Shown in pieces: positions 59,701 through 61,001 of a stretch of 64,000 bases of DNA. The stretch is from Pseudoips prasinana. Its lineage: Eukaryota; Arthropoda; Insecta; Lepidoptera; Nolidae. The position numbers were made by a program, and so were the translations under genes. The DNA lies in assembly GCA_951640165.1 (NCBI GenBank), contig OX621260.1, positions 23,392,001-23,456,000 of the forward strand, read 5' to 3'. The notes under the pieces are model-generated. The model saw only the letters and a program-made list of their open reading frames with translations, had not been told where the DNA came from and made no database searches. Each line of letters opens with the position of its first letter. Position 1 is the stretch's first letter.

Positions 59701-61001
59701 GTAGACTTTCAAAAAGCGCTTGTAAATAGTCAGAACATGTTTCTAGTAATATAGTCGTATACATTATAGTTACATAGATATTTAGCAAAATAGCAATTAT
59801 ATTAACTAGTTTATATTAAGTTATTGTCAAAGAGATTATAATCAGTTTAATTATCAAAATTTATACTTTAGCTATATTTTACTACATCTTGTCCGCCATA
59901 ATAATAAATATTTACTACATAATTATTTATTATTATGGCGGACCTTGTGTTAATAACGACGGTCGCGCTTTAATGCTACCACCAGATCCAATGCGCCCCA
60001 ACTAAGAAGACCCAGCAAAACAAACTCAGTGGGTTCATCTACTACCGGTTTCAACACGACCCAGTTGAGACGGTCCGGCGAAACATACTCAAGCGGGCAT
60101 GAACACGGGATTTGGTCCACTTAGAGTAATTATTTAGTAGGGAATCACAATATATGCTCGATCGGTTGTCTGAATGCTTATTATTTTAGATTATATTTTG
60201 TGAAATAAGCACGATTATTTGTGTCTTAGTGTAATTTATCTTCAGGAAGTCGAGTTTCGTCCACGGTCTCAATGGAGATCAGCACAGGGCATATTATAGT
60301 GCACGAGTGTGTGCGCAAGCACAACGGCCCTTACTGTTCCATCACTCTCATCATCCGATAAGACTACACGACCAGAAAGACATTACTTACAGCAGCGACG
60401 GCTTTACGTGCTCTCCGTGCAATAATAATAATATCCTGGAACATACACATCTGATCCCAAACTAAGCAGAGCTTGTACTATGGAAACCAGATAATTGATA
60501 CATATACTACTTTCCTGTCGTAAATACATACTTAGTAGACTCAGGACAAACAGACATGTTCAGTCACAAAAATATCTGCCCTGGGTTGGAATGGAACCCA
60601 TGATTTGTGGCGTGGAAGGCAAGCATTTTCTAACCACGCTAACCAGTCCGTTTATTACGGGCTAGTTCTGCGAAATTATTCATTAAAGAAAAATCCCTAC
60701 AATCAGTTTTTGTTTCGACCTGGGATTTGAACCCAGGTCCTCATAATCTGCAACCAACGTGAAGGTAGGTCTATGTTTGAGTGAAAATCGATCTGAGTGT
60801 AGAATTCGGTACCTACAGATAAGTAAAACAGTGAATATTTACATTGTAGTACTCATCGCAAAGCGGGCTGAGGACAGGCCTGGAGATAGCTTCTTGTACA
60901 GAGGGCCAAATATTGCAAGGACCTGGCCCACACAGCGTCGGCATCACGAACTCCCTGTCCACTATCTTCGGAGGAGTCACTATGAACTTGTAGTTAGACA
61001 T
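19471..61001 (-). CDS. AGXT: alanine-glyoxylate (serine-pyruvate) aminotransferase, complete, seven exons
   Basis: PLP-dependent class V aminotransferase (AGXT1; Spat in flies) that transfers an amino group from alanine or serine to glyoxylate. Exons in gene order: 61001-60843, 51955-51763, 46771-46606, 34680-34525, 32201-32109, 26641-26393, 19624-19471. All introns are GT..AG and all phases match. The product is 389 residues; human AGT is 392. Visible: start [12 protein letters not shown] like family N-termini, GPGP at about 26-29, SGAGHAGME (77-85), stacking Trp106, THGDSSTG (152-159), Asp181, PLP-binding Lys207 in SATQK, YHHT (257-260), GGLGPT and substrate Arg357. The C-terminus SSL resembles a weak peroxisomal PTS1. 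Insect relatives include 3-hydroxykynurenine transaminases, so the substrate is not fixed by sequence alone. Confidence 0.92.
19675..20072. mobile_element. MITE with about 30-bp terminal inverted repeats
   Basis: The left end carries ACGGCGTATTTTAAATGTGC. The right end reversed carries ACGGCGTATTTCAAACGCGC, and similarity continues through AGAxGAxG. The interior is rich in CGCG and ACGCG. ORFs on both strands inside are shadows. It lies in the last AGXT intron. Confidence 0.55.
20158..20196. repeat. perfect hairpin
   Basis: ACTATGGTGTACTGTA and TACAGTACACCATAGT are inverted around a 3-base loop, and a further truncated copy of the arm (AGTACACCATA) follows. Origin unknown. Confidence 0.5.
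20270..20385 (+). repeat. outlying unit of the 23.5-25 kb minisatellite
   Basis: ATACACAAGAATAAAGATC, AGCTGATTCATTTAGAATGA and CACGTAATAAAATATTAAC match the units starting at 23484. Confidence 0.55.
20390..20520 (+). repeat. LINE 3' region, left half
   Basis: GGCCCGAACCCCATAAGGG to TTCTTTAATTTTAATATA matches the - strand copy at 5998-6350. The continuation is found at 23273-23480. Confidence 0.6.
20521..23272. mobile_element. 2.75-kb DNA element with repeated CACCGAAATGATA motifs
   Basis: It splits a LINE tail. The ends are imperfect inverted repeats (CGGGTGAATTTCAAC; reversed right end TGAGTGAATTGCCCAAC). Both subterminal regions carry many copies of (C)CACCGAAATGATAA and variants (for example 20554, 20733-20790, 22500-22545, 22690-22740, 22880, 23080), in both orientations, as expected of transposase-binding arrays. 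No transposase ORF. A Helitron is nested at 21852-22173. Confidence 0.55.
21852..22173 (-). mobile_element. non-autonomous Helitron, Lep1-like
   Basis: Reversed, it runs from TCTATACATATTATATTAAA to the CGCGG hairpin and GGGCACAGCTAG, with flanking A and T. It is nested in the element at 20521-23272. Confidence 0.72.
23273..23480 (+). repeat. LINE 3' region, right half
   Basis: GATAAATGTAACAATAATAG to GTGCTGAATAAATTTCATTT. It continues 20390-20520 after the inserted element and ends in a (CATTT)n-like tail. Confidence 0.6.
23484..25012. repeat. minisatellite, about 17 units of 65-105 bp
   Basis: Each unit has CAAGAATAAAGCTCAGCTGA, TGCATTTAGAATGAGGCGC or GAGGTGAT, an A-run, CATGCAAATAATACACG and TAATAAAGTA. 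Later units (from 24240) share a derived form with a C-run of 4-16 bases before ATACAAG. Antisense ORFs here only reflect the repeat. One unit (24425) is a short internal duplication. Confidence 0.85.
25013..25386 (+). mobile_element. LINE-like 3' tail inserted in the minisatellite
   Basis: The minisatellite stops at 25012 and resumes at 25387 (CCCCCATACAAGAATAAAGC). Between is unrelated AT-rich DNA ending ATACAATAAAGTATAAATAAA, a retroelement-like 3' end. Confidence 0.45.
25387..25445. repeat. last minisatellite unit
   Basis: CATACAAGAATAAAGCTCAG, CTGATGCATTTAGAATGCGG; a distal unit beyond the insertion. Confidence 0.7.
25446..26160. other. AGXT intron with RTE-type tail fragments
   Basis: 25633-25960 contains two LINE-tail scraps (ATGTCAGCCAAAGTAGGTCC, ACTGCTGGACAAAATCC; GGAGGCCTTTGTCCAGCAG) in opposite orientation. 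The rest is not recognised. Confidence 0.45.
26393..26641 (-). CDS. AGXT: AGXT exon 6
   Basis: Acceptor TTTCACTTTTCAG and donor GTGAGTAT; 1 base, 82 codons, 2 bases. It encodes [51 protein letters not shown] and [12 protein letters not shown] and LPTVTT are family hallmarks. The + strand ORFs across it are shadows. Confidence 0.92.
26712..27062 (-). mobile_element. RTE-type LINE 3' tail
   Basis: The - strand encodes the end of an ORF2: [61 protein letters not shown]. It is followed by GGAGGCCTTTGTCCAGCAG and (GAT)n. GHIAR..GRP..RW.D is the usual RTE C-terminus. 5'-truncated. A second copy on the + strand is at 40560-40876. Confidence 0.75.
27110..27595 (-). mobile_element. SINE family A, split by an LINE tail
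   Basis: The tail half (27110-27354) and tRNA-like head (27466-27595, with GGTCGTTGGTAGATC- and GCTTCAATTCCC-type boxes on the - strand) are separated by a + strand RTE tail (27355-27465, ending GATGATGATGATGATA). ATAGTT flanks the insert on both sides as a short target duplication. An extra partial SINE tail lies at 27110-27235. Confidence 0.55.
27826..27891 (-). mobile_element. SINE family B, left piece
   Basis: CACAGATCATCCTGGCCCC, AAACTAAGCAAAGCTTGTAC, ending in target duplication ATGGGTACCA (27882-27891). The other half starts at 31496. Confidence 0.75.
28232..29647 (-). pseudogene. LINE reverse transcriptase, C-terminal part
   Basis: 471 residues: [20 protein letters not shown] (catalytic Asp), [27 protein letters not shown] (YADD), a thumb region, then [21 protein letters not shown], the CCHC-like C-terminal motif of R1/LOA elements. 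The stop at 28232 is followed by a 3' UTR of about 340 bases and the poly(A) tract. Confidence 0.82.
29626..30444 (-). pseudogene. LINE reverse transcriptase, N-terminal part
   Basis: 272 residues with [38 protein letters not shown] and [21 protein letters not shown] blocks 0-2. The frame is lost at about 29660 (after FHGNQFVF); the rest of the RT continues in another frame from 29647, so a single frameshift splits the domain. Confidence 0.8.
30547..31092 (-). pseudogene. LINE endonuclease domain (R1-like)
   Basis: 181 residues from the first Met. [18 protein letters not shown] carries the Asp-x-Asn pair, [10 protein letters not shown] precedes the end, and [11 protein letters not shown] holds the final Asp-His. 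R1-type endonucleases have this D-N-A-x-S..W spacing. The N-terminal Asn/Glu motifs lie upstream beyond frame breaks near 31093-31250. A stop before 30546 separates it from the RT. Confidence 0.75.
31255..31495 (-). pseudogene. LINE gag (ORF1) C-terminus with zinc knuckles
   Basis: Reading from 31495 downward: [17 protein letters not shown] is a CX2CX4HX4C knuckle, then [13 protein letters not shown] is a second, and a third Cys-rich unit ([13 protein letters not shown]) follows. Three knuckles near the ORF1 end are typical of R1/I-clade LINEs. The upstream part is truncated by the insertion junction. Confidence 0.7.
31496..31676 (-). mobile_element. SINE family B, right piece (tRNA-like head)
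   Basis: It resumes at the duplicated ATGGGTACCA. On the - strand the head reads TAGCCTAGTTGGTAGTGCTC (box A-like) and GGTTCGAATCCCGG (box B), then GTAAGTGCAAATATTGG. It is a full-length SINE once the LINE is removed. Confidence 0.8.
31677..32108. other. AGXT intron, nothing recognised
   Basis: AT-rich sequence with a (AAT)n-rich patch near 31915-31935. The antisense ORF at 31610-31801 spans the SINE head and is not coding. Confidence 0.4.
32109..32201 (-). CDS. AGXT: AGXT exon 5
   Basis: This short exon has acceptor TTAATTTCCAG and donor GTGAGTAT; 1 base, 30 codons, 2 bases. It encodes [19 protein letters not shown] and [11 protein letters not shown]. It bridges the lysine exon and the YHHT exon exactly as the family alignment requires. 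It was found by reading the intron, since it is too short to stand out as an ORF. Confidence 0.9.
32202..33300. other. AGXT intron with a GA microsatellite and tail scraps
   Basis: (GA)n with A interruptions at 32744-32796. RTE-tail fragments at 33040-33160 (GTGGACGTCTTTCGGTTGAT). No exon or motif is seen. Confidence 0.5.
33310..33540. mobile_element. degenerate foldback MITE
   Basis: It shares ATGGTCCGGAATCAATTGTC, ACGTTGAAGCCGATTTAA and TTATTTGAACGCCATT with the foldback element at 35536-35794. Its left arm has decayed. Confidence 0.5.
33836..34135 (+). repeat. RTE-type tail joined to SINE family D tail
   Basis: 33836-33960 encodes GAGHIARR-like ORF2 residues (+ strand ACACATAGCTCGTAGAACC). 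33965-34135 is a family D SINE tail with GACCCGGGATTTGAACCC. The junction CAGGCAAGATTGTCGGTCCACCAGGGTATAA suggests one inserted in the other. Confidence 0.5.
34160..34450. repeat. unclassified interspersed repeat
   Basis: TCGTGTCGATGGTAAGAATT and CCCAAAATTGGGCAACGCTG match 5652-5960. It lies in the AGXT intron just downstream of exon 4. Confidence 0.45.
34525..34680 (-). CDS. AGXT: AGXT exon 4 (PLP lysine)
   Basis: Acceptor TTTTCGTTTCAG and donor GTAAGTCC; 1 base, 51 codons, 2 bases. It encodes [41 protein letters not shown] and FSARAE. Asp181 pairs with the PLP ring nitrogen, and Lys207 (SATQK) is the Schiff-base lysine. Confidence 0.93.
34723..34965 (-). mobile_element. SINE family A, nearly full length
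   Basis: + strand: CCGTCTGATCCCAAACTAAG, GATAATTACACCCAGACTCA, GGACAAACAGACATGTTCAT and CCTGGGTGGGAATGGAACTC. The box B region has mutated. Confidence 0.6.
35028..35205 (+). mobile_element. short non-autonomous Helitron
   Basis: A|TCCTACTAATACTATAACG at the start and a hairpin-like CGGGTAAAACGGCAGGGCACC..CTAG|T at the end. Same family as 512-696. Confidence 0.65.
35206..35480. other. AGXT intron, nothing recognised
   Basis: Plain AT-rich sequence between two Helitrons. Confidence 0.4.
35481..36048 (+). mobile_element. Lep1-like Helitron carrying an inserted MITE
   Basis: ATAATAAAATCGTAGGAAAG to GCGTGTAAAACCGGAGCGC..CTAG. Compared with 838-1158 it is interrupted at 35536-35794. Confidence 0.65.
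35536..35794. mobile_element. foldback MITE
   Basis: Perfect 12-base ends AATCAATGAACA / TGTTCATTGATT. Just inside are near-perfect arms of about 80 bases (CCGAACATCTATTTCTTAAA..AATCGGCTTC and its reverse complement), so the element can fold into a long hairpin. Confidence 0.7.
36112..36335 (+). mobile_element. SINE family A
   Basis: GGGCCTGTTGGCGTGGTTGG (box A region), GGTCGTGGGTTCGATTCCC (box B), GGGACAGATATTTGTGTGCA and the tail TTAGTTTGGGATCAGATGG. The last 25 bases of the family (GCCGTGTGTGAATAATGTCC) turn up at 36760-36780, so about 430 bp is inserted. Confidence 0.75.
36336..36756 (+). repeat. insert within the SINE, with its own tRNA-like segment
   Basis: 36540-36650 has CGTAGCTTAACGCAGAGCGC and GGTTCGAGACCCGCCGC, positioned like boxes A and B. 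No coding. Confidence 0.4.
36930..37057 (-). mobile_element. SINE (family A relative), left piece
   Basis: CATCTGATCCCAAACTAGGC to ATTACACCCAGACACAGAAC, ending in ACAGAACAAAT (37047-37057). The rest is at 37650-37765. Confidence 0.65.
37058..37649 (+). mobile_element. R1/LOA-type LINE 3' end inserted in a SINE
   Basis: ACAGAACAAAT flanks it on both sides (37047-37057, 37650-37660), an 11-bp target duplication, and an A-rich tail ends at 37649. The coding remnant is below. Confidence 0.8.
37069..37470 (+). pseudogene. LINE ORF2 C-terminus
   Basis: About 130 residues, of which the first few are SINE-derived. [17 protein letters not shown] then [17 protein letters not shown], the CX2C..HX4C motif at the end of R1/LOA/Jockey ORF2. 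The stop at 37470 is followed by a 180-base 3' UTR. The RT proper is absent (5' truncation). Confidence 0.7.
37650..37765 (-). mobile_element. SINE, right piece (tRNA-like head)
   Basis: CCCGGGTGGGAATCGAACCC and ACTAACCACTAGACCAACAG on the + strand are the reverse of box B and box A. Relatives: 40075-40150 and 59585-59665. Confidence 0.65.
37766..38333. other. AGXT intron, Helitron scrap and duplicated flank
   Basis: 37770-37806 is a Helitron end (CGGGTATAACCGCGGGACACAGCTAG in two pieces). 37840-37940 repeats 36825-36920 (CACACCTTATTGCATAGTCT, CGCTCATCTCGTACGATA), a local duplication about 1 kb apart. No gene. Confidence 0.5.
38334..38430 (-). mobile_element. SINE family B, left piece
   Basis: CACACAGATCATCCTAGCCC to TTATATAGATCGATAAA, then a Helitron begins. 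The right piece is at 38724-38862. Confidence 0.75.
38431..38723 (+). mobile_element. non-autonomous Helitron nested in SINE B
   Basis: It starts TCTATACAAATAAATAAAAT and ends ACACGCGGACGAAGTCGCGG then GCACTGCTAG. Host GATAAA|TACTTATATA matches the uninterrupted SINE at 31496-31676 (GATAAATACTTAAATA), proving insertion between A and T with no target duplication. Confidence 0.85.
38724..38862 (-). mobile_element. SINE family B, right piece
   Basis: It continues at TACTTATATATAAATAG and ends in the tRNA-like head: + strand CCGGGATTCGAACCCAGG and CTACCAACTAGGCTACGG. Confidence 0.75.
38863..39397. other. AGXT intron, nothing recognised
   Basis: It includes a small inverted pair CGCTTTCCATGAG / CTCATGGAAAGCG near 38960-38992. 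Otherwise AT-rich without motif. Confidence 0.4.
39398..39525 (-). mobile_element. SINE family A relative, partial
   Basis: CATCTGATTCCAAACTAGGC, ACAACCAGATATCTGATAAA, ACACCCAGACACAGGACAAA. It is cut by the element at 39540. Confidence 0.55.
39540..39765 (+). mobile_element. palindrome-bearing repeat element, copy 2
   Basis: Same ends and internal GTGGCGACGCGTCGCCAC as 3962-4222; the cleanest of the three copies. Confidence 0.65.
39770..39960 (+). repeat. interspersed repeat (family E)
   Basis: GGGCGACAAACGATCAAGTG, GATCACCGCCGCCCATGG, TGAGCTCTGGCGACC; matches 63825-64000. Confidence 0.7.
40075..40160 (-). repeat. tRNA-like SINE head, partial
   Basis: GGTGGGGATCGAATCCACG, GGCGTAGTAGTCAGGGTC, ACTAACCACT on the + strand; a relative of 37650-37765. 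Confidence 0.55.
40175..40398 (+). mobile_element. SINE family B, uninterrupted
   Basis: CACCGTAGCCTAGTTGGTAG, GGTTCGAATCCCGGTAAGTG, TATATCGTCGCCTGGTACCC, GCTTTGCTTAGTTTGGGGC and TGACATTGTCCCC. A short deletion lies between boxes A and B. Confidence 0.75.
40440..40556 (+). mobile_element. SINE family C, partial
   Basis: TGTGTGACCCGTAAATTGTT, GTTCTGGGTCTGGATGTAC and AAGTACCCTGCGA; the head is missing. Confidence 0.55.
40560..40876 (+). mobile_element. RTE-type LINE 3' tail
   Basis: The + strand encodes [58 protein letters not shown], then GGAGGCCTTTGTCCAGCTG and (GAT)n. 5'-truncated copy. Confidence 0.75.
40877..41545. other. AGXT intron, nothing recognised
   Basis: AT-rich. A short tRNA-like scrap (CCACAGGTCGTGGGTTCGG) lies at 41441-41461. 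Confidence 0.4.
41546..42405 (-). mobile_element. five head-to-tail short Helitrons
   Basis: On the - strand each unit of 169-178 bp starts TCTACTATATAAAAATAAGT and ends CGCGGGTAACACCGCGGGGC, then ACAGCTAG. Unit boundaries on + lie at 41546, 41715, 41884, 42053 and 42232. CTAG of one unit is followed directly by TCT of the next with no spare base (the fourth junction has a few extra bases). The units differ by only a few substitutions. Confidence 0.82.
42406..42609. other. AGXT intron flank of mariner
   Basis: 42545-42600 is a SINE tail scrap (TTGTGTGATGAAAACGATAA). TA at 42608-42609 is the mariner target. Confidence 0.45.
42610..43891 (+). mobile_element. full-length mariner
   Basis: 1,282 bp, flanked by TA (42608-42609, 43892-43893). 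Terminal inverted repeats are perfect over 24 bases: GGTCTTTACCTATGAAATTG then CCGTT, and its reverse complement at the right end. The ORF is complete. It is inserted in the AGXT intron between exons 3 and 4. Confidence 0.93.
42797..43816 (+). CDS. mariner transposase (DD34D), intact
   Basis: 339 residues from the Met at 42797 ([12 protein letters not shown]); an upstream in-frame Met at 42758 would add 13 residues not typical of the family. N-terminal helix-turn-helix DNA-binding region ([30 protein letters not shown]), GRP linker, WVPHEL, then the catalytic triad: Asp151 (VTCDEKWI), Asp243 ([10 protein letters not shown]) and Asp278 ([10 protein letters not shown]), with exactly 34 residues between the last two. 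No stop or frameshift. Mariner moves by cut-and-paste into TA. The ORF and both ends look functional, which is uncommon since most genomic mariners are dead. Confidence 0.93.
   Translation: MDTLKIRVIMEYEYRRGSNAAQAARNINDVYGANTTNQRTTCYWFARFRSGNFDLKNEPRGRPKTLVDNDELKAVVEADDTQSTAELAAAFDVSVKTILVHLRQIGKVKKLDKWVPHELNDRQREVRVETCLALLNRHTNEGILNRIVTCDEKWILFDNRKRSASWLDPGSAPKQCPKRKLTPRKVMVTVWWSSAGVIHHSFLPNGVSITADVYCEELSTMMEKLAHLQPALVNRSSPLLLHDNARPHTAQQTVSKLQELGLEVLRHPPYSPDLAPTDYYFFQNLDNFLAGKKFNTREAVQNAFEEFVASRPADFFKKGINKLPLRWQRCIDCMGDYFD
43912..44028. repeat. repeat fragment next to mariner
   Basis: TAGAGTAGAAACTGACTGAC, then CACACCTGAAACCGCTGGAT. It resembles a common interspersed repeat, but no second copy is in the window. 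Confidence 0.3.
44029..45284 (+). pseudogene. Jockey/CR1-like LINE RT, broken
   Basis: Three successive reading frames. 44029-44337: [34 protein letters not shown] (catalytic Asp), [13 protein letters not shown], ending at an in-frame TAG in the VPQG block. 44391-44954: [11 protein letters not shown] (ADD), [20 protein letters not shown]. 44979-45284: the C-terminal domain to a TAA. The endonuclease and first RT blocks are missing, so it is 5'-truncated, with at least two stops/frame changes. A 3' UTR with an (AC)n tract (45306-45328) runs to about 45650. Confidence 0.8.
45640..45962. other. AGXT intron, Helitron-like scrap
   Basis: CTACCCGCGACTTCATCCGC near 45740 resembles a Helitron hairpin half. 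No gene. Confidence 0.35.
45963..46325 (+). mobile_element. LINE ORF2 C-terminal fragment and tail
   Basis: The 46055 frame reads [40 protein letters not shown] and [20 protein letters not shown], the 'R..R........RLWN' region that ends CR1/Jockey RTs, then TTAAATAAATAAA. Upstream frames are broken. Confidence 0.55.
46326..46605. other. AGXT intron, nothing recognised
   Basis: AT-rich, ending at the exon 3 donor. Confidence 0.4.
46606..46771 (-). CDS. AGXT: AGXT exon 3
   Basis: Acceptor TTCATCACAG and donor GTGAGTAC; 2 bases, 54 codons, 2 bases. It encodes [19 protein letters not shown], then [19 protein letters not shown] and [16 protein letters not shown] contains the Ser that contacts the cofactor and is highly conserved in AGT. 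Confidence 0.92.
46840..46998 (+). mobile_element. SINE family C
   Basis: TGCACGTGTGGCGGGTTCGA (boxes compressed), GCCGGACAACTATTTGTGAC, GAGTCTGGATGTAATTTGTG and AAGTACCCCGCGACACAGGG. Confidence 0.6.
47636..48130 (-). CDS. transposon ORF with degenerate SWIM zinc-finger
   Basis: 164 residues. N-terminal [20 protein letters not shown] and [19 protein letters not shown], then [20 protein letters not shown], and C-terminal [20 protein letters not shown] and [10 protein letters not shown]. This order (LPxSY.H..L; R+QSRH; CxC..GxRTxGCCxH; YLxxARH) is a conserved C-terminal module of transposon-linked proteins ending in a SWIM finger. The second Cys of the CxC pair is Phe here, so the finger may be dead. 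It lies inside a TTAA-flanked element, so it is probably the remnant of a longer transposon protein; no DDE catalytic domain is visible. Confidence 0.5.
   Translation of the reverse strand: MADYVSEQNLNRQRVALISIDASNAALDNFPRLTFEDLILFTLCNLPRSYVHEHLRPNGLYIVELYRHHELVNHKILIRGKIQSRHVRTKTYYTYLLVNPTRQGRDSIEDYYCSFIHGCRTIGCCAHIASIVYFLSWARHQNQIDAPAAFLDDTIIPVDIDHVE
48547..48853 (+). mobile_element. non-autonomous Helitron nested in the TTAA element
   Basis: A|TCTATACAAATAAATAAAATTG to ACACGCGGACGAAGTCGCGG, GCACAGCTAG|T. A near-identical sister of 38431-38723. Confidence 0.82.
48969..50440. other. AGXT intron, mostly unassigned
   Basis: 49195-49370 contains a likely LINE tail: one frame reads [15 protein letters not shown] and [17 protein letters not shown], an RTE-like ORF2 end. 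50190-50350 has a TCATCCCGTGGGTGTCGACT repeat scrap. Nothing else is recognised. Confidence 0.35.
50450..50735 (-). pseudogene. LINE ORF2 C-terminal fragment
   Basis: 98-residue frame with [20 protein letters not shown] and [20 protein letters not shown], the 'SAS.MF....+.F...+R+..ASL.+R' block common near the end of LINE ORF2 proteins. Both ends are truncated. Confidence 0.6.
50840..51101 (-). mobile_element. 5S rRNA-derived SINE, copy 3
   Basis: On the - strand: GCGCTCATAGCTAGATGCTC, CACCAGTCCATACGTGATC, GGCGAGGTTAAGCAACTAGG, CCATATATGGGTGACC, then the shared body ending CATACGATAAGTAAG. Confidence 0.62.
51102..51725. mobile_element. Lepidoptera repeat ('GGGTTCCGTAG..GACTCGCACTTGGCCGG' type)
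   Basis: The left end GGGTTCCGTAGTCAAATGGC, AAAAAACGGAACCCTTATAG; a (TGTC)n tract; the right end GGGCGAGTCTGACTCGCAC, TTGGCCGGTTTTTATT. A poly(C) run is at 51483-51496. No intact ORF. It ends about 40 bases from the exon 2 donor. Confidence 0.6.
51763..51955 (-). CDS. AGXT: AGXT exon 2
   Basis: Acceptor TTTTTTAATTCCAG and donor GTAAGTCC; 64 codons plus one base. It encodes [23 protein letters not shown] and [17 protein letters not shown]. The Gly-Ala-Gly-His loop binds the PLP phosphate and Trp106 stacks on the cofactor ring in this family. A SINE (family C) ends about 25 bases upstream of the acceptor. Confidence 0.92.
51985..52170 (-). mobile_element. SINE family C, full length
   Basis: + strand: ATCCCTGTGTCGCGGGGATA, GACGGACACAAATTACATCC, GGACCCGCGACACG and GTCTTAGCCGCTGCGCTACA (reverse of the tRNA-like head). 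It sits just upstream of AGXT exon 2. Confidence 0.7.
52240..52382 (+). repeat. interspersed repeat (CATCCCATGGAGGGC type)
   Basis: CATCTCATCCCATGGAGGGC, ACGGGCAGCGTCTCTCTGTG, CTGCCAAGCGTGGCAATTAT. Copies at 2985-3115 and 6725-6850. Confidence 0.55.
52383..52880 (-). pseudogene. CR1/Jockey-type LINE 3' end
   Basis: The frame 52863-52633 reads [37 protein letters not shown] and [11 protein letters not shown], the conserved 'LYN.LP.E+.......FK..+K.+L' terminus. It is followed by a 3' UTR of about 250 bases. 5'-truncated. Confidence 0.65.
53181..56165 (-). CDS. LINE ORF2: endonuclease-reverse transcriptase, intact
   Basis: 994 residues. Endonuclease: [11 protein letters not shown] (Asn about 52), IGLSELRK (Glu about 81), [12 protein letters not shown] (about 178-189), [16 protein letters not shown] (about 272-278). 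[39 protein letters not shown] (Asp about 634), [24 protein letters not shown] (ADD about 733-735). The C-terminus [19 protein letters not shown] and [16 protein letters not shown] is the RTE/craTA-type ending, also seen in the short tails at 26712 and 40560. No stop or frameshift in nearly 3 kb indicates a young copy. A + strand ORF series over it is antisense. Confidence 0.9.
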   Translation of the reverse strand: MENARNTQIKDKKHLPSRLVTVEDHDQNPPEKIKTNFTRTSHQNNLYIVTYNVKTLSTYPRLLELTDCLKNINYDIIGLSELRKLGNKIEEHDEFILYYIGETPGLYGVGFIVKKYLKRYITRFTGISERVALLKMKINGLELSIIQVYGPTEASNDEELELFYSTVEKAIQLSDNNIIVMGDFNAKIGQTNPNETVTGKHGYGNRNCRGSRLIDFAREHNLAIMNTFFKKKNKQRWTWRSPNGKTRNEIDYILTNLHRNIHNIQVLNITYPSDHRPVRATINILPKTKSRIKFGQCPRSLLKNEDETQAYKRTLNSCLINLLENCRDEDSIQKRYDDITNALETSLEKAHEISSNKNSGKSQILSIRTKALICRRRELQKIKPKSRAMKNEIKALYKLISKRIHLDYRVHRTKTIEKHLNTTNSVKRAYKELRTHKLWIEELKDKSKNTQNRTEILKIATEFYKKLYSAPNQNEYELPDIYKVETRAVIDESEVIEGIQSLKMEKSPGRDGITNKVIKTGCAYLAKPLTLLFNLILSSSYTPRQWTESEIILLYKKGDPNDISNYRPISLLPSLYKLFSSIIEKKIRESTEKYQPIEQAGFRRGFSTVDHIHSLEMLIEKYQEFKRPLYIIFIDYQKAFDSLFHSSIWETLISQEVPLDYIKVLKNIYENSTSRVKLETTGPPIQINKGVRQGDPLSPTIFIAVLEAIISKLNWEKLGISINGCRLNYLRFADDIVLLSETSNQLQVMINTLHEESRKVGLQINLTKTNIMTNHIKRPVYLENSPLTYVDAYIYLGKQVSFNQQNNELEVERRINITWKKFWSLKEILKSDMTIRMKTKVMNTCLLPSLTYACQTWKFTRKTKNRITSCQRSMERSILKIKKIQKIRHTHIRQKTKAIDALSYSLKLKWRWAGHVARLSDNRWTKKTTLWAGPLGQRKRGRPNARWADDIIKVAGTQWPRAAENREYWSSLEEAFTFHGEGSCQQNTNPISND
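56187..57001 (-). pseudogene. LINE ORF1 with one frameshift
   Basis: The first part (57001-56723) is a coiled coil: [36 protein letters not shown], then RNLVIFGL, the start of an L1-ORF1-like RRM. The frame breaks there. The second part (56594-56187 and in-frame sequence upstream to about 56750) continues with [11 protein letters not shown] and PITVTF, then a basic, Ser/Lys-rich end ([18 protein letters not shown]). The two parts make one protein of about 270 residues in an intact copy. ORF1 binds RNA and assembles the RNP. The break is one base near 56755. Confidence 0.7.
57421..57857. other. AGXT intron, nothing recognised
   Basis: AT-rich; no motif. Confidence 0.4.
57858..58637 (-). mobile_element. 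palindrome-bearing repeat element, copy 3, with microsatellite
   Basis: The outer parts match 39540-39765 in reverse: GTGAGCCGTCACGGGACGCC and CATCGACATTATT on the left, GGCATGCGTCGCCACGCCAG and ATAGATGTTTCACATCAAAA on the right. The middle is replaced by the hexamer tract described separately. Confidence 0.65.
57936..58528. repeat. (TCGAAG)n microsatellite, about 590 bp
   Basis: Roughly a hundred repeats of TCGAAG, with blocks of TCGATG (58337-58372, 58447-58462), GTATAAGTCGCA interruptions at both ends and a few single changes. All reading frames stay open, producing spurious Lys-Ser, Arg-Ser, Ser-Thr and Asp-Phe 'proteins'. Confidence 0.95.
58640..59160. other. AGXT intron, nothing recognised
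   Basis: 58690-58870 contains CCAGTCCGCCATCTTGGAGA, GGCCGCCATATTGGATTTG, a common Lepidoptera repeat motif. No gene. Confidence 0.35.
59180..59520 (-). CDS. unassigned ORF, possible exon or gene remnant
   Basis: About 105-113 open codons on the - strand between a fair acceptor (TTCTTGCTCTAG near 59520) and a strong donor (GTAAGTAATC near 59183). Visible: [59 protein letters not shown]. The spacing of 'VIVL..TP', 'GK', 'N..N', 'Q.L...PIC.I' loosely recalls the FAM206/ABITRAM family, but the family's most conserved block is not obvious, so I do not name it. It lies in AGXT intron 1 on the same strand. It could be an exon of a nested gene, a decayed retrocopy, or chance. Confidence 0.25.
59585..59665 (+). 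repeat. tRNA-like SINE head
   Basis: TGGCCTATTGATCTAGTGGT, TAGTTACCCTGACTGC, GATCGTGAGTTCGACCTCC. Related to 37650-37765. Box B is mutated (GAGTTCGACCTCC), so it is not a working tRNA gene. Confidence 0.5.
59668..60012 (-). mobile_element. 3' UTR fragment of the SGNH-ORF1 LINE
   Basis: Reversed: TTAGTTGGGGCGCATTGGAT, CTGGTGGTAGCATTAAAGCG, TTTTGAAAGTCTACGTGAAT, (AAAAT)n tail. It matches 16277-16515. A further scrap is at 61650-61685. A local inverted pair (CATAATAATAAATATTTACT..) lies at 59896-59940. Confidence 0.6.
60243..60420 (+). mobile_element. SINE family D
   Basis: GTCTCAATGGAGATCAGC, GCATATTATAGTGCACGAGT, TTCCATCACTCTCATCATCC, GGCTTTACGTGCTCTCCG. Confidence 0.6.
60434..60655 (-). mobile_element. 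SINE family A
   Basis: + strand: CATCTGATCCCAAACTAAGC, GAAACCAGATAATTGATAC, CAGGACAAACAGACATGTTC, CTAACCACGCTAACCAGTC. Confidence 0.65.
60705..60765 (-). repeat. tRNA-like SINE head scrap
   Basis: CGACCTGGGATTTGAACCC, AGGTCCTCATAATCTGCAAC. The reverse has a box B-like GGTTCAAATCC. It abuts AGXT exon 1's downstream intron. Confidence 0.45.
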
